DNA of 64,000 bases from Siphonodentalium dalli (lineage: Eukaryota > Mollusca > Scaphopoda > Gadilida > Siphonodentaliidae): NCBI GenBank assembly GCA_032622095.1, contig CP136066.1, forward strand, positions 7,031,784 to 7,095,783, read 5' to 3'. The notes under the pieces were generated by a model. The model was not told the DNA's origin. It was given only the letters and a program-made list of their open reading frames with translations, and ran no database searches. The position numbers were made by a program, and so were the translations under genes. Position 1 is the first letter of the stretch, and each line of letters begins with the position of its first letter. Shown in pieces: positions 43,538 to 57,255 of this stretch.

Positions 43538-43756
43538 ATGCCTAGGTGTGCGTATGCATCTTGTAATAGTGACTGTCATTATACGAAACAAATTGGAGTC
43601 GGATTCTAACGATAAATCAACGGTGATATTTTGCTGATTTCCGAAGCCGAAAACTAACAATGAACGATGTTTACGTTGGATAAGACCGTGCAACAAAAGT
43701 CACGAAAATTTCAATATCGACAGGATTACAAGGAATACATGTTTGTTCAAACAAAG
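43538..43756 (+). pseudogene. Decayed THAP-domain exon
   Basis: The exon follows an acceptor-like TTCTTTCCCAG and starts with ATG. The first 20 or so codons give MPRCAYASCNSDCHYT, a THAP-type zinc start with two Cys. After an in-frame stop and a frame change, another frame shows FPKPKTNNERCLRWI and the conserved THAP centre, then NIDRITRNTCLF. It ends at a donor, AAAG|GTAGGT, at 43,756. THAP domains are DNA-binding zinc fingers found in transcription factors and in P-element-type transposases. The stop and frameshift make it a pseudogene or transposon relic. No transposase catalytic region was found downstream. Confidence 0.6.
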
Positions 43757-46700
43757 GTAGGTTAATATATCTTATATCAATTTCGGAAGCTAAATTAACT
43801 TTCGTTTCCAAGAGGGACAAGACAACAGAACAATGATGCAAACAAATCACCACAGTTCTTTTTCGGTAGACAACGTCTGAAAGAAATCCCACCGTCTACA
43901 ATATTATACCTGATTCAGTAATTATTGTTTCGATGCGGTATACAAGTTTCTTGTTTCAAATGATTCTACTCACCCCTTACCATAATTATGTACAATGTAT
44001 CAAGAAATCAGACACGGGGAAGTTAGATGTGAAGGAGCAGTTCTGTCTGACATGTGTATTATAGACTCTACAGAGATTCGACTACATAAACCGGCATCGT
44101 TGAATGTACAAAGTCAAACTTAATAGTGGTTAAAAATACATAATTGAAATTAGAGCAAAATATATTGCCGATGCATGGATCCATGCGGATAGTTGGTTGG
44201 AAGTACTAACAGTTTAAACAATATCTATTTCTTCCCAAAGGCATATAAGTTTATCACTTCCGTGTTATTAAAGCTCATTTTGTTATATTATGCAACAACT
44301 AAACTCTATTATTTCTCTAGTGTCGATTACCAATGCCTTCGCGGATCAAACGTGTGAAAAAATCAAATGAAATGCAGCCTCGTTTCCTGTGTGTTAATCC
44401 GACACATCCATTATAGGTTGTGACATCCATTAGTTTATGACTTCTTTAAGACCAACATTTCAGCTTGAATAACACGGGTACTTGTCCCGGCGATTCGAAA
44501 TGGCAATCGGCTTAATGTTACACTCAAAACCATACACCATATACTTTAAGAACAGTTTGTTTTGCTTCCTTTGTGTGACGTCACATCGGTACACCAAAGA
44601 AAAAATCCGACGCTTAACTCAATTGAATTGTCACTTTATGGCAAAATCTTATTAGCACGTGCACTGCTTTCGGACATCATTTATGTTATGATTGCTTTTG
44701 GTAAACTGACATGTCTGGCTGGGTGGGCCAGTTACTTGCTAAAATGCTGGCACATGTGTGAAAATTAAGATTGACAGGGAGGGCTAATTTCACTAAGTGT
44801 ATACATTGGCCCTTACATGTTATGATCTGTTATCCTTTACATATACTTTTTCTCACTTCATAATCATTGCTAGCACACGACGAGCGTTACGTGCGAATTT
44901 CACTCACACCAAACAAAAAGAAATCACTTAGGAGTTAATTATGTCGCATAATTTTTGTTTGGATCATTATTCATTTGTATTGTGTGCAAACGTATGAGTC
45001 AGTCAGAAATCGTATCAAAACATTACATTGTTTCCCTCCTTTGTAATAGTATTATTTTAGTTTTCTATTTTATGCGCAAACGATTCTGGAAATTATATAG
45101 TACCGTTCACTGACTCTAGATCATGAGCCATTACAGCCACCAGCGCTTGCAAGAGTCAGCGACAGTAACTAGGAAGTAATTGCGTAGGCGTGGTTAAATC
45201 GGGAACGAGATTCCCCAATTGTCAAACAATCAGTCAACGGATGGAGCTGTAAATAAATCTTGAGCGAGGGCGTGTCTAAATGGCTTTGTTTTGTTTGGCT
45301 TGTGGCAATCACAAATACTGGTGTTTTCTACGAATTCATTTGAAGAGTTCAACGTTTTAATTTTGACACCAAAACTATGCATGACCAGATATGCTATACA
45401 CATAGTTTGCAATCCTAAACTTATATTACTATATGAGTCAAATTTGACAACTTATTTTGTTGTAGATCATGCCACAAAGCCATACTCTGGCTACGCCCAT
45501 AAATTCCCATAATATTCTACTAGTTCAAAACATGGGAACCTTTTTGATTTTCTGCATGACGGAAAATTTATGACATTGAAAAAAATCAACGCATTTAATA
45601 TATTTCTTTATTAAAAGCTGTCCCTCTGCATGGTTTCCCACTTCCGACAGTTCATATGCCGCTTATGGTGTGCACTCATAAGCAAATTGCCTTTACTTGA
45701 CTGGCCTCTTGGTCCAGGATTGACTCGATTATGGAGACTTTATTCAGCGCCAGAGTGGCTTTGCGCACATTTTGATCATTTTAATTAAAATAAAATAAAA
45801 TTTTAAACACTCAAATGTTAATTTTAATTTTTCTTTTTAGAATCAACTCCTTACTCAATTTAACACATTTGTTTCATTTAAAAAAAATTATATTTTATCT
45901 TATTTTTAAATCAAAATGTTAAAACCTAACGCCGTTATACCACACGAATCACCAGACCTAATTTAAATGAAATTGGTCCAGGGGTATTGGAGAACAGTTG
46001 CGGTAGTCATACATATAGACAGCTCATATATACACAGAGCGTGAAACTCGTGTTGAGAGACATGCCCTTTGTTAAATTGATTTAAACACAGAATGAGATC
46101 GGATTAATAGTCAATGAGCGATATTTCTTACTCAATGAATAAATCCATTGAGTGTGCACGCGGTCACGATAATTTATGACTTCTCAATTAACATTATATC
46201 GGCCTATCGTTTGGTCAGATTGGTAAGAGCGTAGTTTGATTGCATAATCATATCACCGAATCGAGTTGTCAGGTTCTACGAGTTGTTAGGTAGAATATTT
46301 CCCCCGCCCTTCTACGAGTTGTATATAGGAATTCCGAACATGACGGGTGCCCGTACGTATTAACATGAGTACGGTACGTTATTCCCATTCCGGGTTTAAG
46401 TTTTCGCTTTAGCACTCAGCTCATTTATTCGCCATTTATCGTTGGCAAAATGTACAAACTATTTTTTTGGGAAACTTTTACTTTTCAATTATGGACAGTT
46501 GTTAAGGCGGTCTGAGTTCGGTTCCTTTGATAACCGGACAAGTTTCAATTATTATTATTTATATTTGTATATTTACAATTATGCGAAAACCGGCTTAATC
46601 ATTGACAATTTCCACTAATTTCTAGAGTAGAGATTCATGCCAATCAATTATGGCACAATCCGGGGTCGGCTGTAATCTGACTTCATTCGACTTAGTGCTG

Positions 46701-47387
46701 ATGTGTTGAAATTGGCAGTGTTGTGACTTAGAATCAAAACACTTGCACATTTACTGACACAGGAGGACACAGGTAAAATCAACACAAGCGTCAATGTCAA
46801 CCAATAGTGACATTAATACCAACAACAACGATCAGCTAATACTATTATAATGTTGACAATCCAGTTGACATTGTTCTGAATCCGATTGTTTCAAGGCACA
46901 TGCATGTACATTTACAAGAGAGGATACACATGTAATGTGCGCACCAGTGTAATTCACAAGAGCGTCAGTGTCAACAAAAACACCGTAAACAATGAATTGA
47001 CCCCGCACAGTGACCGATGATCAGATATCCACCATTCCAACTTTACAATTACACTGACCAATTCATCCCGTGTTCATCAATTTTCATTGAAACGTGTGGA
47101 TATGAGCCATTGTCATCATTCGCCGTGTTATCGTCAAGTTATTACGACAATCTACCGGGAGTACACTATCGGTTGGATGTTCTTATCAAACTGTCTTTGG
47201 CTGACTAACTGATATTGATACTAAGTGTCGTGATACCAGTATACAGTTTGATGCATCATGCTTTAAAATTTCATGGAAAATGTGCGACTACAGGAGAACA
47301 TTGTCGCCAAGACATCGCACACAGTTATTGTGGGATCTGCTGTTGTCTTGAAGGTTCCAATCCCAACTAGCTGTAATTGATATACAG
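43757..47387. other. No gene recognised
   Basis: About 3.6 kb with only short frames. A possible coding remnant lies on the minus strand near 45,600-45,790: RKATLALNKVSIIESILDQ is open there, followed by a stop and AATAAA-type signals. No family or supporting exon was identified. The rest is AT-rich with no clear repeat structure. Confidence 0.4.
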
Positions 47388-47389
47388 TA

Positions 47390-47861
47390 CCAGTCAAAAG
47401 AAGTGGTATATATTTTCGCCCGCAATATCTAATACTACTCCAAGCGAAACGCTTATAAGCATGTCACTTGTGATATTATTGCAATATCTTGCGCTTAATA
47501 TCTCAATATTTTGCGCTTAATATTGCGACATCTTGCGCTTAAAATTGTGACATTTAAATCGAATCATTGCTTCCTCTATATTGTTTGTTGTATAAATAGA
47601 GACAATGTTCTAGATATGTATATTATTATAGTTGTAAATGCTATATGTACACTATATGCACAGTAATTATCTAATATAAATATAACACTTTCGGTCAGTA
47701 TGAAATTTAGCCCGTTTAGAAACGCATTATTTTGCGTTCGATATTGCAATAATAAGCGCGACAGATGTTTGGTATTGTGCTATAATCATGCCTTTTTCAA
47801 CATTAATCACGCTCAATATCGCAATAAATGTGCGTCTAAAAATACCACTTCTTCTGACTGG
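47390..47861. mobile_element. Tc1/mariner-like MITE
   Basis: Ends CCAGTCAAAAGAAGTGGTAT / ATACCACTTCTTCTGACTGG sit between TA dinucleotides (47,388-47,389 and 47,862-47,863). The CAGTCAAAAG start resembles Tc1-type ends. The interior has repeated GCGCTTAATATT and AATATTGCAATA words. 472 bp, no transposase. Confidence 0.8.
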
Positions 47862-48429
47862 TAATGTATTGTCATGATGTACGGATTCATCTGTTAAAAC
47901 AAAAACAGTGTTTTCAAGTGACTGGGCAATTTCTCGCCTTACATGTTACCAAAAAGTATGCCATTAAGATATTTTACTTTTAAATTTACATAAATTTGAG
48001 TTTGAACTGTGAAGCTTTGTTCATAAAAAGGTCATGCCGATTCATGTTTTAGAATGGTCTAAATTAGTATTACTCATAACTGAATAGTTATGGGTTTCAT
48101 TGAGTTGGCTTATCAACTATTACTAGTATCGTTTCTTATTTACAGCCACATTTATACAGTAGTTAATGAAAGACGAACACATTATGCGTGCGCAGCCTTT
48201 TTCCGGATTAAATTCTACGGGGCAGATAACAAGCTTGATCTTCTGCAAACTGCAGAGTTTCATAAGTATTGTCTATCACGTTATGCATTGTGGAATAACA
48301 TTTAATCAAAACTATGATCGTAACATAAGAACTAAGATGTATTTATCAGTTACGAATAATATTAGTTTCGACCATTCAAAAACATATGAATTGTAATGCG
48401 TAACGGGAAATCAGATTGTCACCATAGGA

Positions 48430-48718
48430 ACCTGGCTTATCGTATGGTAAGTTGGCAAATTGAGAGCAAAAAATTGGTGTTGACCCATGAAAAATACCAT
48501 TGGTCTGACCTTTATTAGTTACGGTCTTGATATTAATTAAACGGTGTTGAACCGTGAAAATTACAACAGTCTTACAGTTACTGGTTACATGCTGCCAGTT
48601 TCATAAACATTTTTATACCATGGAACATGTTACGGACTGACCGTATGTTTAACGGCCAAAGGTTGGCAGCGATGTTGCGCGGTCTCAGACCGTTTAAGCG
48701 ACGGTCTTTGTTCTAACA
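48430..48718 (-). mobile_element. Possible CACTA-like end with ACGGTC clusters
   Basis: It ends GGTCTTTGTTCTAACAGTG. The preceding 280 bp carry many ACGGTC / GACCGT and GGTGTTGACC-like words in both orientations. The layout matches the 41.8 kb cluster with a different word. No left end was found. Confidence 0.38.
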
Positions 48719-50236
48719 GTGTAGGACTAACTACATTGTCTTTTTATTTGCCGATATCTATGTTTTGGACGCGTTTTTGTTGTAACCTTCAGAACCTTAG
48801 TACTTAATATGTCACAATAATCCATATGTGAAATGTTCTATAATACATACCTACTGTAACTGACTAAGGTATGCAACTTATGACATTTTCAGCAAGTCAG
48901 ATGTCACAAATAGCAGAAATTGTTAAAGATACACAATCCAATTCGATATATCCCACATCACACAGTACAACAATATCAACAAAATCAAACGAATTTATCC
49001 AATAGCCGAAGTATTTATCCAAATTAGTTTATTAACAATAAATTCTTACATTAATACCAAACACGGTCTCATATTTGCCGAAAATGTCCTATAATGAGGT
49101 TTTCTTGGCAGTTTCAGCGTACTTTGTTTCGCGTTGTTGGGTGGGGTGGCAAAATCGACGCAGTGCATGATTATTACACTGTGAGCATGTATTATGACCT
49201 AAAACTTGTATGTCGAGTGTTCCATAGAACGGGGGTCATACTGACTCACAAATCAGCATATGCTCTTGGTGGCTATTTGGGAGACTTCTGTGTGAAATTT
49301 ACCTTCCGAGTGTCGCCATTTAGGGCCCGTATTTTATGATAAACCATTCATATAAACACACCAGCTCTCATTTTGCTATGACGATTGATTAAAATTATGT
49401 AGATTCCAATGTACGTCCGCAATTTTGATTATTTCGGTGGCCATTTTGAATCGCGATTTTCATACATCGAAATCAACCTGCCACCATGGCTCATTTTGTT
49501 CAGCATATCCCAATTATGTAAAATCACATAAGTTACCAATATTCCGCACAAATGTCGTTAACACTATTTTCTATGCTCGTTTTACGAAAATGCGTCTTGA
49601 CTTCCAGCTTTGTTATCTCATAGTTTCATGTGCTTTGATTTAATATTCCATTTAACCGTGTGGACCAGGGTGAGAACATAATTATCGGTATACGCTTCAT
49701 GTAGCGGGTATAATACACCTGTTTGGAAACGCTTCTTTCAATTAATATTGGGTTTTGTTTCCTGTTTTCTGGTATAAGATTCATACAATCAATTTGGGAC
49801 AATTAACGGATCGCGTTCATTTGGACCGTACCACGCGGGATTACACTATCTAAATTTCTAAAGATAGTAAATTATTTATCGTATTATATAAGAAAAAAAG
49901 CCCCAAAAAAGTACCTATTTGAAAACTGAAACTAAAACAATAGGAATAAAGTGATACAGTAACAGAAAACAGCAACACACATCAAATTTAAATCTGACAT
50001 AAATAAACACGTCCTCATGTATCTAAGACCTTTAAGTTTAAGCCTATATCATTGTGTGAATGGAAAATGAGCGAGCAGCTGTCTCAAACATTAATGTGAC
50101 TACCAATGGCTAGAAAATAACTGTCATCAGTGCAATAAGCTAATCAATGACTTATTTGCATGTTTATCAACTCTGATGATCTGTTGACCTCACAACACAT
50201 AAATAATCCAAGTCTGGTACAGTGAGTGCTTGTCAT
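48719..50236. other. No gene recognised
   Basis: Short frames only. Around 49,080-49,640 the words GCCATTTTGAATCGCGATTTTC and similar occur in the style of the dispersed repeats at 38 and 41 kb, but no clean alignment could be made by eye. Confidence 0.35.
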
Positions 50237-50527
50237 TTAGTATAAAAGTAGTTCCTCCAGTAGACTAACAAAAGTGGTCTGGAATACTGGGCTATATTCC
50301 ATTTTCCTCATACATGCTTCCAATTTGTTGTCGTTCTCTCCTCTCAATTGACCTAACATGTCTTTGAATTTTGCCGGTCTCTTCTCGAGTTTTAAATTTT
50401 CCTTAGTTGTTTTTCTGTCTTCTTTGTGTTTGGCCATTTTCATATCGTGCTTCTTTTCAAATGCACCAAACCGGTTGTCTACTTTCTTGTTTATGATTTC
50501 ATCCCGATTATATAGTGTCAGTTATCA
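50237..50527 (-). other. Charged coiled-coil reading frame, uncertain
   Basis: About 90 minus-strand codons encode a Lys/Glu-rich stretch (INKKVDNRFGAFEKKHDMKM) and a C-terminal FVSLLEELLLY. ATG starts exist inside. It could be a relic of a coiled-coil LINE ORF1 or a host exon. No domain is recognised. Confidence 0.25.
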
Positions 50528-50529
50528 AC

Positions 50530-53500
50530 GTGGATATAATATCAACCTTCTTAGTTAGTTTTTCCATTTTTCGGAATCTTCTTTTTCTTTAGTTTTGTTC
50601 ATTGTTAGTTTGTGTGCTTTTCACAATAACATTATTGTAGAAGTTTCCGTATCTTGCAAAAATTGTGGTTTCCATGGACGTCAGGCATTACACTCGAAAT
50701 TAGGAAACAGCTACATCTGTCCATGTATTACATCCATACGTGAACACATCCTCCAGAATTTCACATTCTATTTTATTCTAGACATTTTCGTTGTTAGTTT
50801 GTTGCATTATAAAACAATAACACGTTGTTTCTCGCCATAATACATTAGAGAAACTTATGCATGTCAACCAGGCTGTTCAATTGATGTCAATGTTGCCCTC
50901 CTTACTTTTCTGATTCCAGAATATAAACCAATTCCCAGAATCATTAGGTATTTTTCGAGTTTGCCTTCAAAATGGGAGTTATTCTGATTTAAATTTCTCA
51001 GAATGAGCCAAATTATGTGTTTTTATGGTCCAGCATTTTAAAAACTAGAGAACAAATGAAGTTGTTTTCTCACTATTTTAGTACCTATTTTCACTCGATT
51101 ACACACACACAATGAAAAATTCACCCATCCATCTATGATGAGGAACACAAACAAATATTCTCAAGCAAAATGTGTGTTCCATATTGTGGATACAGAACTC
51201 GCATAACATGCAATAATTTAGGTAATGTAACTCAATAAATTGCTATCCATATGCCCTGCTTTCCCCATAACATTTTAAGTATACTAGAAAGAAAACAACT
51301 TATGGCTCTATGAATCTTTAGTCTTGACTTATTTAAAGCAAATGCCATTTTGGGGCATTGTTTTCCATTGTAAGAGGTTTTTTGTCATACATAGGAAAAC
51401 GAAGGGTGTTTAAAAATAGCATTCCATTGGTTATGTCATCGTATGCCACTTGAGGAAACTGACTCCAAATATGATTGTCGGTACAGGGATAATGCAATCA
51501 TAACAGACAATCTTGTCACCAAAGTATAGCCGTTTGAGACACAAGCAGTCAGATGCTCGTAGCCTGTTTATGTATAACCATGGGTATATGCGAGATATAC
51601 ACAATGAAAACACACTCCACAGTTTGGATCGATAAGCCTTGCCCTGTGTATTTTGATGTTGCGTTTTTTGACAATCGGTCTTCCGTATCATTTCTGCAAC
51701 ACAATAATCGTCTTCCTTGCAGCACGATCCCGCGACGTTACCGTCTGATCACCACGGAAGCCTTTTCATTAAGAGTATGGTTAATATATTGCCGCCGGTT
51801 CAGTGTATTCTCGGATAGAAAACAAATAGGCCTATGCCGAAAGCGGAAACTAACTCGCGAGGGGCACCCCTGCATGGTTGAATCTGGGATATTTGGCACT
51901 CGGGACTTGGCTGGGTGGTTTTCGTTGGGGTGGTCTCCACCTTGGCATTTCCAGCTGCACCCCACCCCATTGAACCTAACCAAACTCACAAGTTTGCGTA
52001 ATTCAGTTTTCAACCCCTCCGGTGCTTTGATTTTTCCCAAATGTTCCCCCATAGACTACTAAATTGTAGCCTATTCTAAATGGACCAGTTGTCTTGTGGC
52101 CACTGGCCATACAGGGTGATGAAAAGGTTGGTTCGGCCCAGTATGAGATTAAAAAATATATATTATATTATAATTATATTATAATTTATATTTATGGCTA
52201 ATAATATGATCTTGGTGGCGTTACCATTTCTGACTATGGTTTTCTTGTTAAATTAGTTAGGGAGATTTGTTTTTACCTCTAAGTATAGGTTACAAGCAAC
52301 TAATTATTTAGAGTTACATTTCTTGAATTTGCGTAGGGAAACTCGAGTCAGCATACAAACAAATTCTGGCTGCTGGTTGGTTGATTATCATTGAGGGAAA
52401 TATCCCTAATCGGGAACAGAAAATCATAGCCTACGTAAATATGGCGATCGTGTATGTTTAGATGTCCAGGAAGAGTCTGGTGGTGTCCAGAAGTTACGGA
52501 AAGGGTCTGGGTATTTTTATGCTGCTGATTTTTGTGCAGTAAATGGGGTAGTTGTGGAAATGCAAGATTATCTTTTGATAACAATACCGAAAAGGGCGCG
52601 TTTGTTGTCACATACTGGTGCAGAGAATGACGTTCTAAAGGAAAATTGACCACTTGAAGTTCAAATAGGCCAAACCCATGGCCGACCGGACTTTTAGTTA
52701 ACACTGTCGCCTATGGAAAATAATTAGGTGTTTGTAACCTATATGCAGAAAATTCACATTTTTCAAATATCGTTCAGGGCAGCGAATTTAGAAACACTAA
52801 TAAACAAAGTCTGTCTTGTTTTGTTGAGCTATTATATTTTTACGCCCTACCGACCCATTGTCAGGTTTTGTCGCCGGAACTTCAATTTTTTTCGGAGGCG
52901 TAATTTTCTGAAAATCATCAATTTTGTGCATATGGGTGGACCTTTAATGTTCAAAATAGCACGGTCGGGGTGATGGAAGTTTCTCTGATAGAAATTCGAC
53001 TCAAACTCCTAAAAAGTACTGAAAGTTAAAGGGACATCCTTCTATCATTGAACCAAATCATCGCCGGATGGTGAAATTTAGAGGGGGGGGGGGTCTCTTT
53101 CAAATTCAATTAAACATTGTATTGTTCAAAATTAGATAAATTCCTTACAATGTTTGGTAGATATACGTGACTAGTTTTCAAAACTTACACATATTCCTTT
53201 CTATCGTGTGCGTTATGCACGCGAGTCGGTTTTTACAAAATAAATTATGATGAAAAACCCTGAATTTTGGGTGTGGTCACATTTGTTGTTATAATATTCC
53301 CATTAGTGAGTGGATGGACATGGGACACATGTTGTGTATGTTTTTCTATATTTACACATATATGTGTAAACACTTGAACAGATATGTGTATCGAGTACCA
53401 GACATGCGCACTGATAAAACTCCATCTACACGTTGTTTCATGGAAGCCATATTTGTTTGTTGGTGTTGATCACAGTTTCGACTCCAATAAGGACCAAGAC

Positions 53501-54280
53501 CACTGAATTTGAGCCGTTATACAAGAAGAATATGTTTAGTAAAGGTGAGAATATTTATGCAAACATACGAAGAACGTAATTAGGTACTTCGTACATAATG
53601 CTGATTGAAGGTAAATTCGACGAAACAGTAATGCGTTAGTCCTGGAATTTACACTCGACTCATCATCAATTGGTAATGTTATGTTATACTAGTAGTTGGA
53701 ACTAATAACTATATATCCAAATTTCAAAAGTTATTTAGTCTAGTATGGAAGCCGGAATCCGGTAAAGGTATCGAACAAATGTGTCCGGAAATTACCTTTC
53801 CCTGCGACCGGAAACCTTGACCTTTCTATTTCTGCCGTAACAATTCGCACAATTTCTTGTTCGATAACACATATACTGCAATTTCTGCAGTACCATTCCT
53901 TAAATTATACTCAGTTCTCAACAATGTGAAGTATGCCTACATATTCATTTTTCTAAATGAAAAAAAAACTCCATCAGGCTGTCACTCACTGTGACTGTGT
54001 TCACTGGCAACCTGCGGCTGCACGCACAGGCATTCTGAAAGTTTCAGTAAAAGTTCTGTCGAGTTCTGAACAGTGAGTGATAAATAATTAAAATACATTT
54101 ATATTATTTATTAATATCTGCCTATAAGTGAACATTCAGACGACCCATGATACAATCGTAACTGACAGCTGACTGACGTAAGTGGAGGAATCGTGGCCCG
54201 ATGAGATCATGATTGCGATGTTGACATCATGTCACATCATGTTGTCGTACATGATGATATCGTACCGGTACCAGTACTCG
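50530..54280. other. No gene recognised
   Basis: Open frames at 51,553-52,062 (plus), 51,738-52,052 (minus) and 52,348-52,704 (minus) have ordinary composition but no recognised motif, and the first two oppose each other. There is a TA-rich patch at 52,145-52,190 and a G-run at 53,083-53,092. Near 53,540 ATGTTTAGTAAAG|GTGAGA could be a first exon with a donor, but nothing confirms it. Confidence 0.35.
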
Positions 54281-54282
54281 TA

Positions 54283-54713
54283 CCCGCTGGACTGTCGGAC
54301 AAAACAATTGTCCATTGGCACCACGTTGTATTTGCCGTTCGCCCGCGGAGTCAAGAGTTTGTAACTGTAGCAGTTGAGCACTGCGGCCGAACGGCAAGTG
54401 AACCGCGGCCGAACGGCAAGTGAACCGCGGCCGAATGGCAAGTACATCACGGCAAGTACACTGCGGCCGAATGGCAAGTACAATGGAGCCGAATGGCATG
54501 TACAACATGGTTAGATTTCTAGTTTGTATCGTCTTTTTTCAGTTTAATGAACGTACACCGTGGCAACTACATGTACACCATGGCCGAATGGCAAGTACAC
54601 TGCGGCCCAACTGTAGTTAGTAGGTGGAGCATCGGTGTAGTTGCATTTTGGCCGCGATGGCAACGCTAACCATACAGCCGTTAAGTAGTGGACACTTGTT
54701 TTGTCCAGCTGAG
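54283..54713. mobile_element. TA-flanked MITE family A, copy 5 (diverged)
   Basis: Left end CCCGCTGGACTGTCGGAC then AAAACAATTGTCC; right end GGACACTTGTTTTGTCCAG. TA flanks on both sides. The same GGCCGAACGGCAAGTGAACC subrepeats and TCGTCTTTTTTCAG tract occur. It lies 29 kb from the other copies and is more diverged. Confidence 0.8.
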
Positions 54714-54715
54714 TA

Positions 54716-55487
54716 GGTTGTTTGTATAGCATGTGATTGACTACCCTGCGATCTTTCCAGCCACGATTTTTATGTACACACGACTGCGATTACGTCACAA
54801 GTGGATACTAGTACGACACAATTTTGAATCTAAATTCAAACAGTGCTTGATATTATTTTTTGACGTGAGCATGCGCAGTCTAACTATCGGTTATTTCCTA
54901 CGACGAAAATCCTTCCACTTATGATTGAATCGTGGTTGTCTGAAAGCTCACTAAGTAGATAATATTATTTCATTTCCAATTTCCAACAACACCTAATTTC
55001 GAATTAATTGAATATGCACAAGTCATCAAAAGCTAAAATTAGTTTTTACACCTTTTATAGCTCGAACAAGTTATCACAGACCACAGTTGTTGGAAACTTG
55101 TGTCGAAACCTCGAAAAAATAAATATCTCCACCTCTACTTATAATACTGTCAATAGCAAGCACACGGGTAGCCATGGGGCTTCGTACCCTTTGAACGAAC
55201 TGCCCTTTTTACTGCAAGTGCCCGGTGGTGGCGATCGCCATTCAGGTGAACATGTCATGTGCAGCATTTGCTGAGCAGCAATTACCGAGAGGGACCTCTC
55301 TTCGAACGTACGATGTACATATAAGTACCGGTGCACACAAATTCAATAAATACAAATGTATAGACTGCCAACCCATGTCGGTATAAAGCTGCTATTATAG
55401 ACATGCGGCTGATGCATGAGGCTAGATGGGTTTATATATATATATATATAGGCGCAACGTTTCAAATCATATATATTATATAAATCA
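54716..55487. other. No gene recognised
   Basis: A plus-strand frame at 55,008-55,274 is open but has no known domain. A short (TA)n run precedes the hairpin at 55.49 kb. Confidence 0.35.
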
Positions 55488-55560
55488 CTGGGGTTGTGGC
55501 TGACGCAGTTAAACACATATTTAAATCGAATGGGTTTAACTGCATCAGCCACAACCTCAG
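55488..55560. repeat. Short perfect-type hairpin
   Basis: Arms CTGGGGTTGTGGCTGACGCA and TGCATCAGCCACAACCTCAG plus a few paired bases (GTTAAAC / GTTTAAC) enclose a loop of about 18 nt. The length and pairing resemble a small-RNA precursor or a MITE end. Expression is unknown. Confidence 0.6.
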
Positions 55561-57244
55561 TTGTCGCACGCGTCAGTCGCAGGTCTGTGAAAACAGGAAT
55601 TCGACTTGCATGGGGTTCAACAACATATTGACAAACTAAAAGTAGCCTGACAGAATCACTGGATATAAAGACCAATGTATACAGCAAATGGGTATCGTCT
55701 AAAGTATATCCTTCGAATGTCATGTGAATATCATATCAGCCTATAGCCGGGGCAGAGACTGGTAATGCTACAATTAACCTATTTCCATCAACCTTGGTCA
55801 AAATTTTCAACTGTTCTAAATATCGTTGAATTCCAGACATGTACATTTATAGTAAGAAATTTCACACGAAACAGTAGGTTGAAATATTTTTGTAGATTGA
55901 TTATCAAACAATCTATTAGTGCGGAATAATTTGTGTTAGACCAACAGGTCAGGTCTGAAGTTTCTAAAACCGTGAGGCTACTCAATAGATGCTATAGGAT
56001 TTTGCAATTTTTATGTTCAAATTTCAAATATTCTCACACGGCCTAGTGAATTCTGTGTCACCGAACTCACAAGGACAGAGTTGTATTAATAATAATAACA
56101 CGCATGAGCGTTATGTTTTATTAACAGCCCTTTGGAGGCTTGGACCTATTTGTGGTCCTTGACTGTCGGGACATTATTTAATGCCCTCCAAAATTATTAT
56201 TATACCCCCCCCTGCAAGTTGTGTGGGTTATACTGGAAACATCTTAGCCCTCCGTCTGTCCATGGACACAAATTTGTGCAGAGTTTTTCTCAGTCATTTT
56301 TAATCATTTTCCATGAAACTTGGCACAGACAGCAACCACAATGATAACCTGTGCACATGTGATTACGAGGTCTGTCCAATTGTTTTTAGTTATCCCAATT
56401 TTTGAATTAAAGGTAGTCAATCCGATCAGAGGGTCCCCATCTCAACAGATTCCAACAACAACAAAATTTGATCAAAGGTCACTTTAGTTATCAGAATCGA
56501 TTAATTATCCAAAAATAATGCTAACGACTGTGAACTATCGTATATAATTGCCCAAAATCTGTTGTATAGCAACATTTTGTTCAATGGAATTTAGTATCGA
56601 GAGTATGTCGGTCGGCTTTTTCGGGAAACTTCTGGGACAGAAAGTATTCCCGGTAATGAAAAATAATAGATTTCTAAAATCGATATCTAATAAATCTGAG
56701 CTTTGATGGGTGGCTTCCTCGACTCGAATCAAATAGTTTTTACCCCCGAAGCCATTGAAATAGTAATTGTGAGGAGTTTTGTCAGATCGAGTACCTTTAA
56801 GAAAATTTTCAATAGATTATACAGGGGTATTACTTTGAGCTTTTGTTCCTATAATTTTTGGTCAATTGTTTCAAAACTTTCACAGACATTTAGTACCATG
56901 GGAAACTGCATTATTCCTACATTTGTTGTTAATTTAAAAAAAAAATGGCACAGATATTTATTACCATATGGGAATCTGTGCACCTGCGATTTTAAAGTCG
57001 GACAGAGTGAGAGTGCACTTGCAATTTACTTGCTACCAAAGCTCATATACAGAGAATACTCTTTTTTATTTTATCTTCTTTTTTCCCGTTTTATGCAGAA
57101 CATAACTCAACATTTGAGTTGAGTCGCTATGGATGCTTGCGACAAAAATGGCAAAGATAAGTTCATCATAAGTTATTGTCGTTAAAAAGACTGTTCAGCA
57201 GACATTCTACTAGTACTTATGTTCCAATTCACAATTTTAACCGA
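55561..57244. other. Dispersed repeat, first copy; no gene
   Basis: About 56,170-56,760 holds a diverged copy of a repeat also found at 59,270-59,680. Shared words are CAATCCGAT, GGTCCCCAT, TTCCAACAACAACA, TTATCAGAATCGATTAATT and TGAAAAATAATA. Flanking C-runs and CCCTGCAAGTTGTG words are also present. Confidence 0.55.
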
Positions 57245-57255
57245 CTCCAACTTGA

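Noticed and set aside
51553-52062. 169-codon plus-strand frame
   Set aside because: A similar-size frame lies opposite, there are no motifs, and composition is no better than random.
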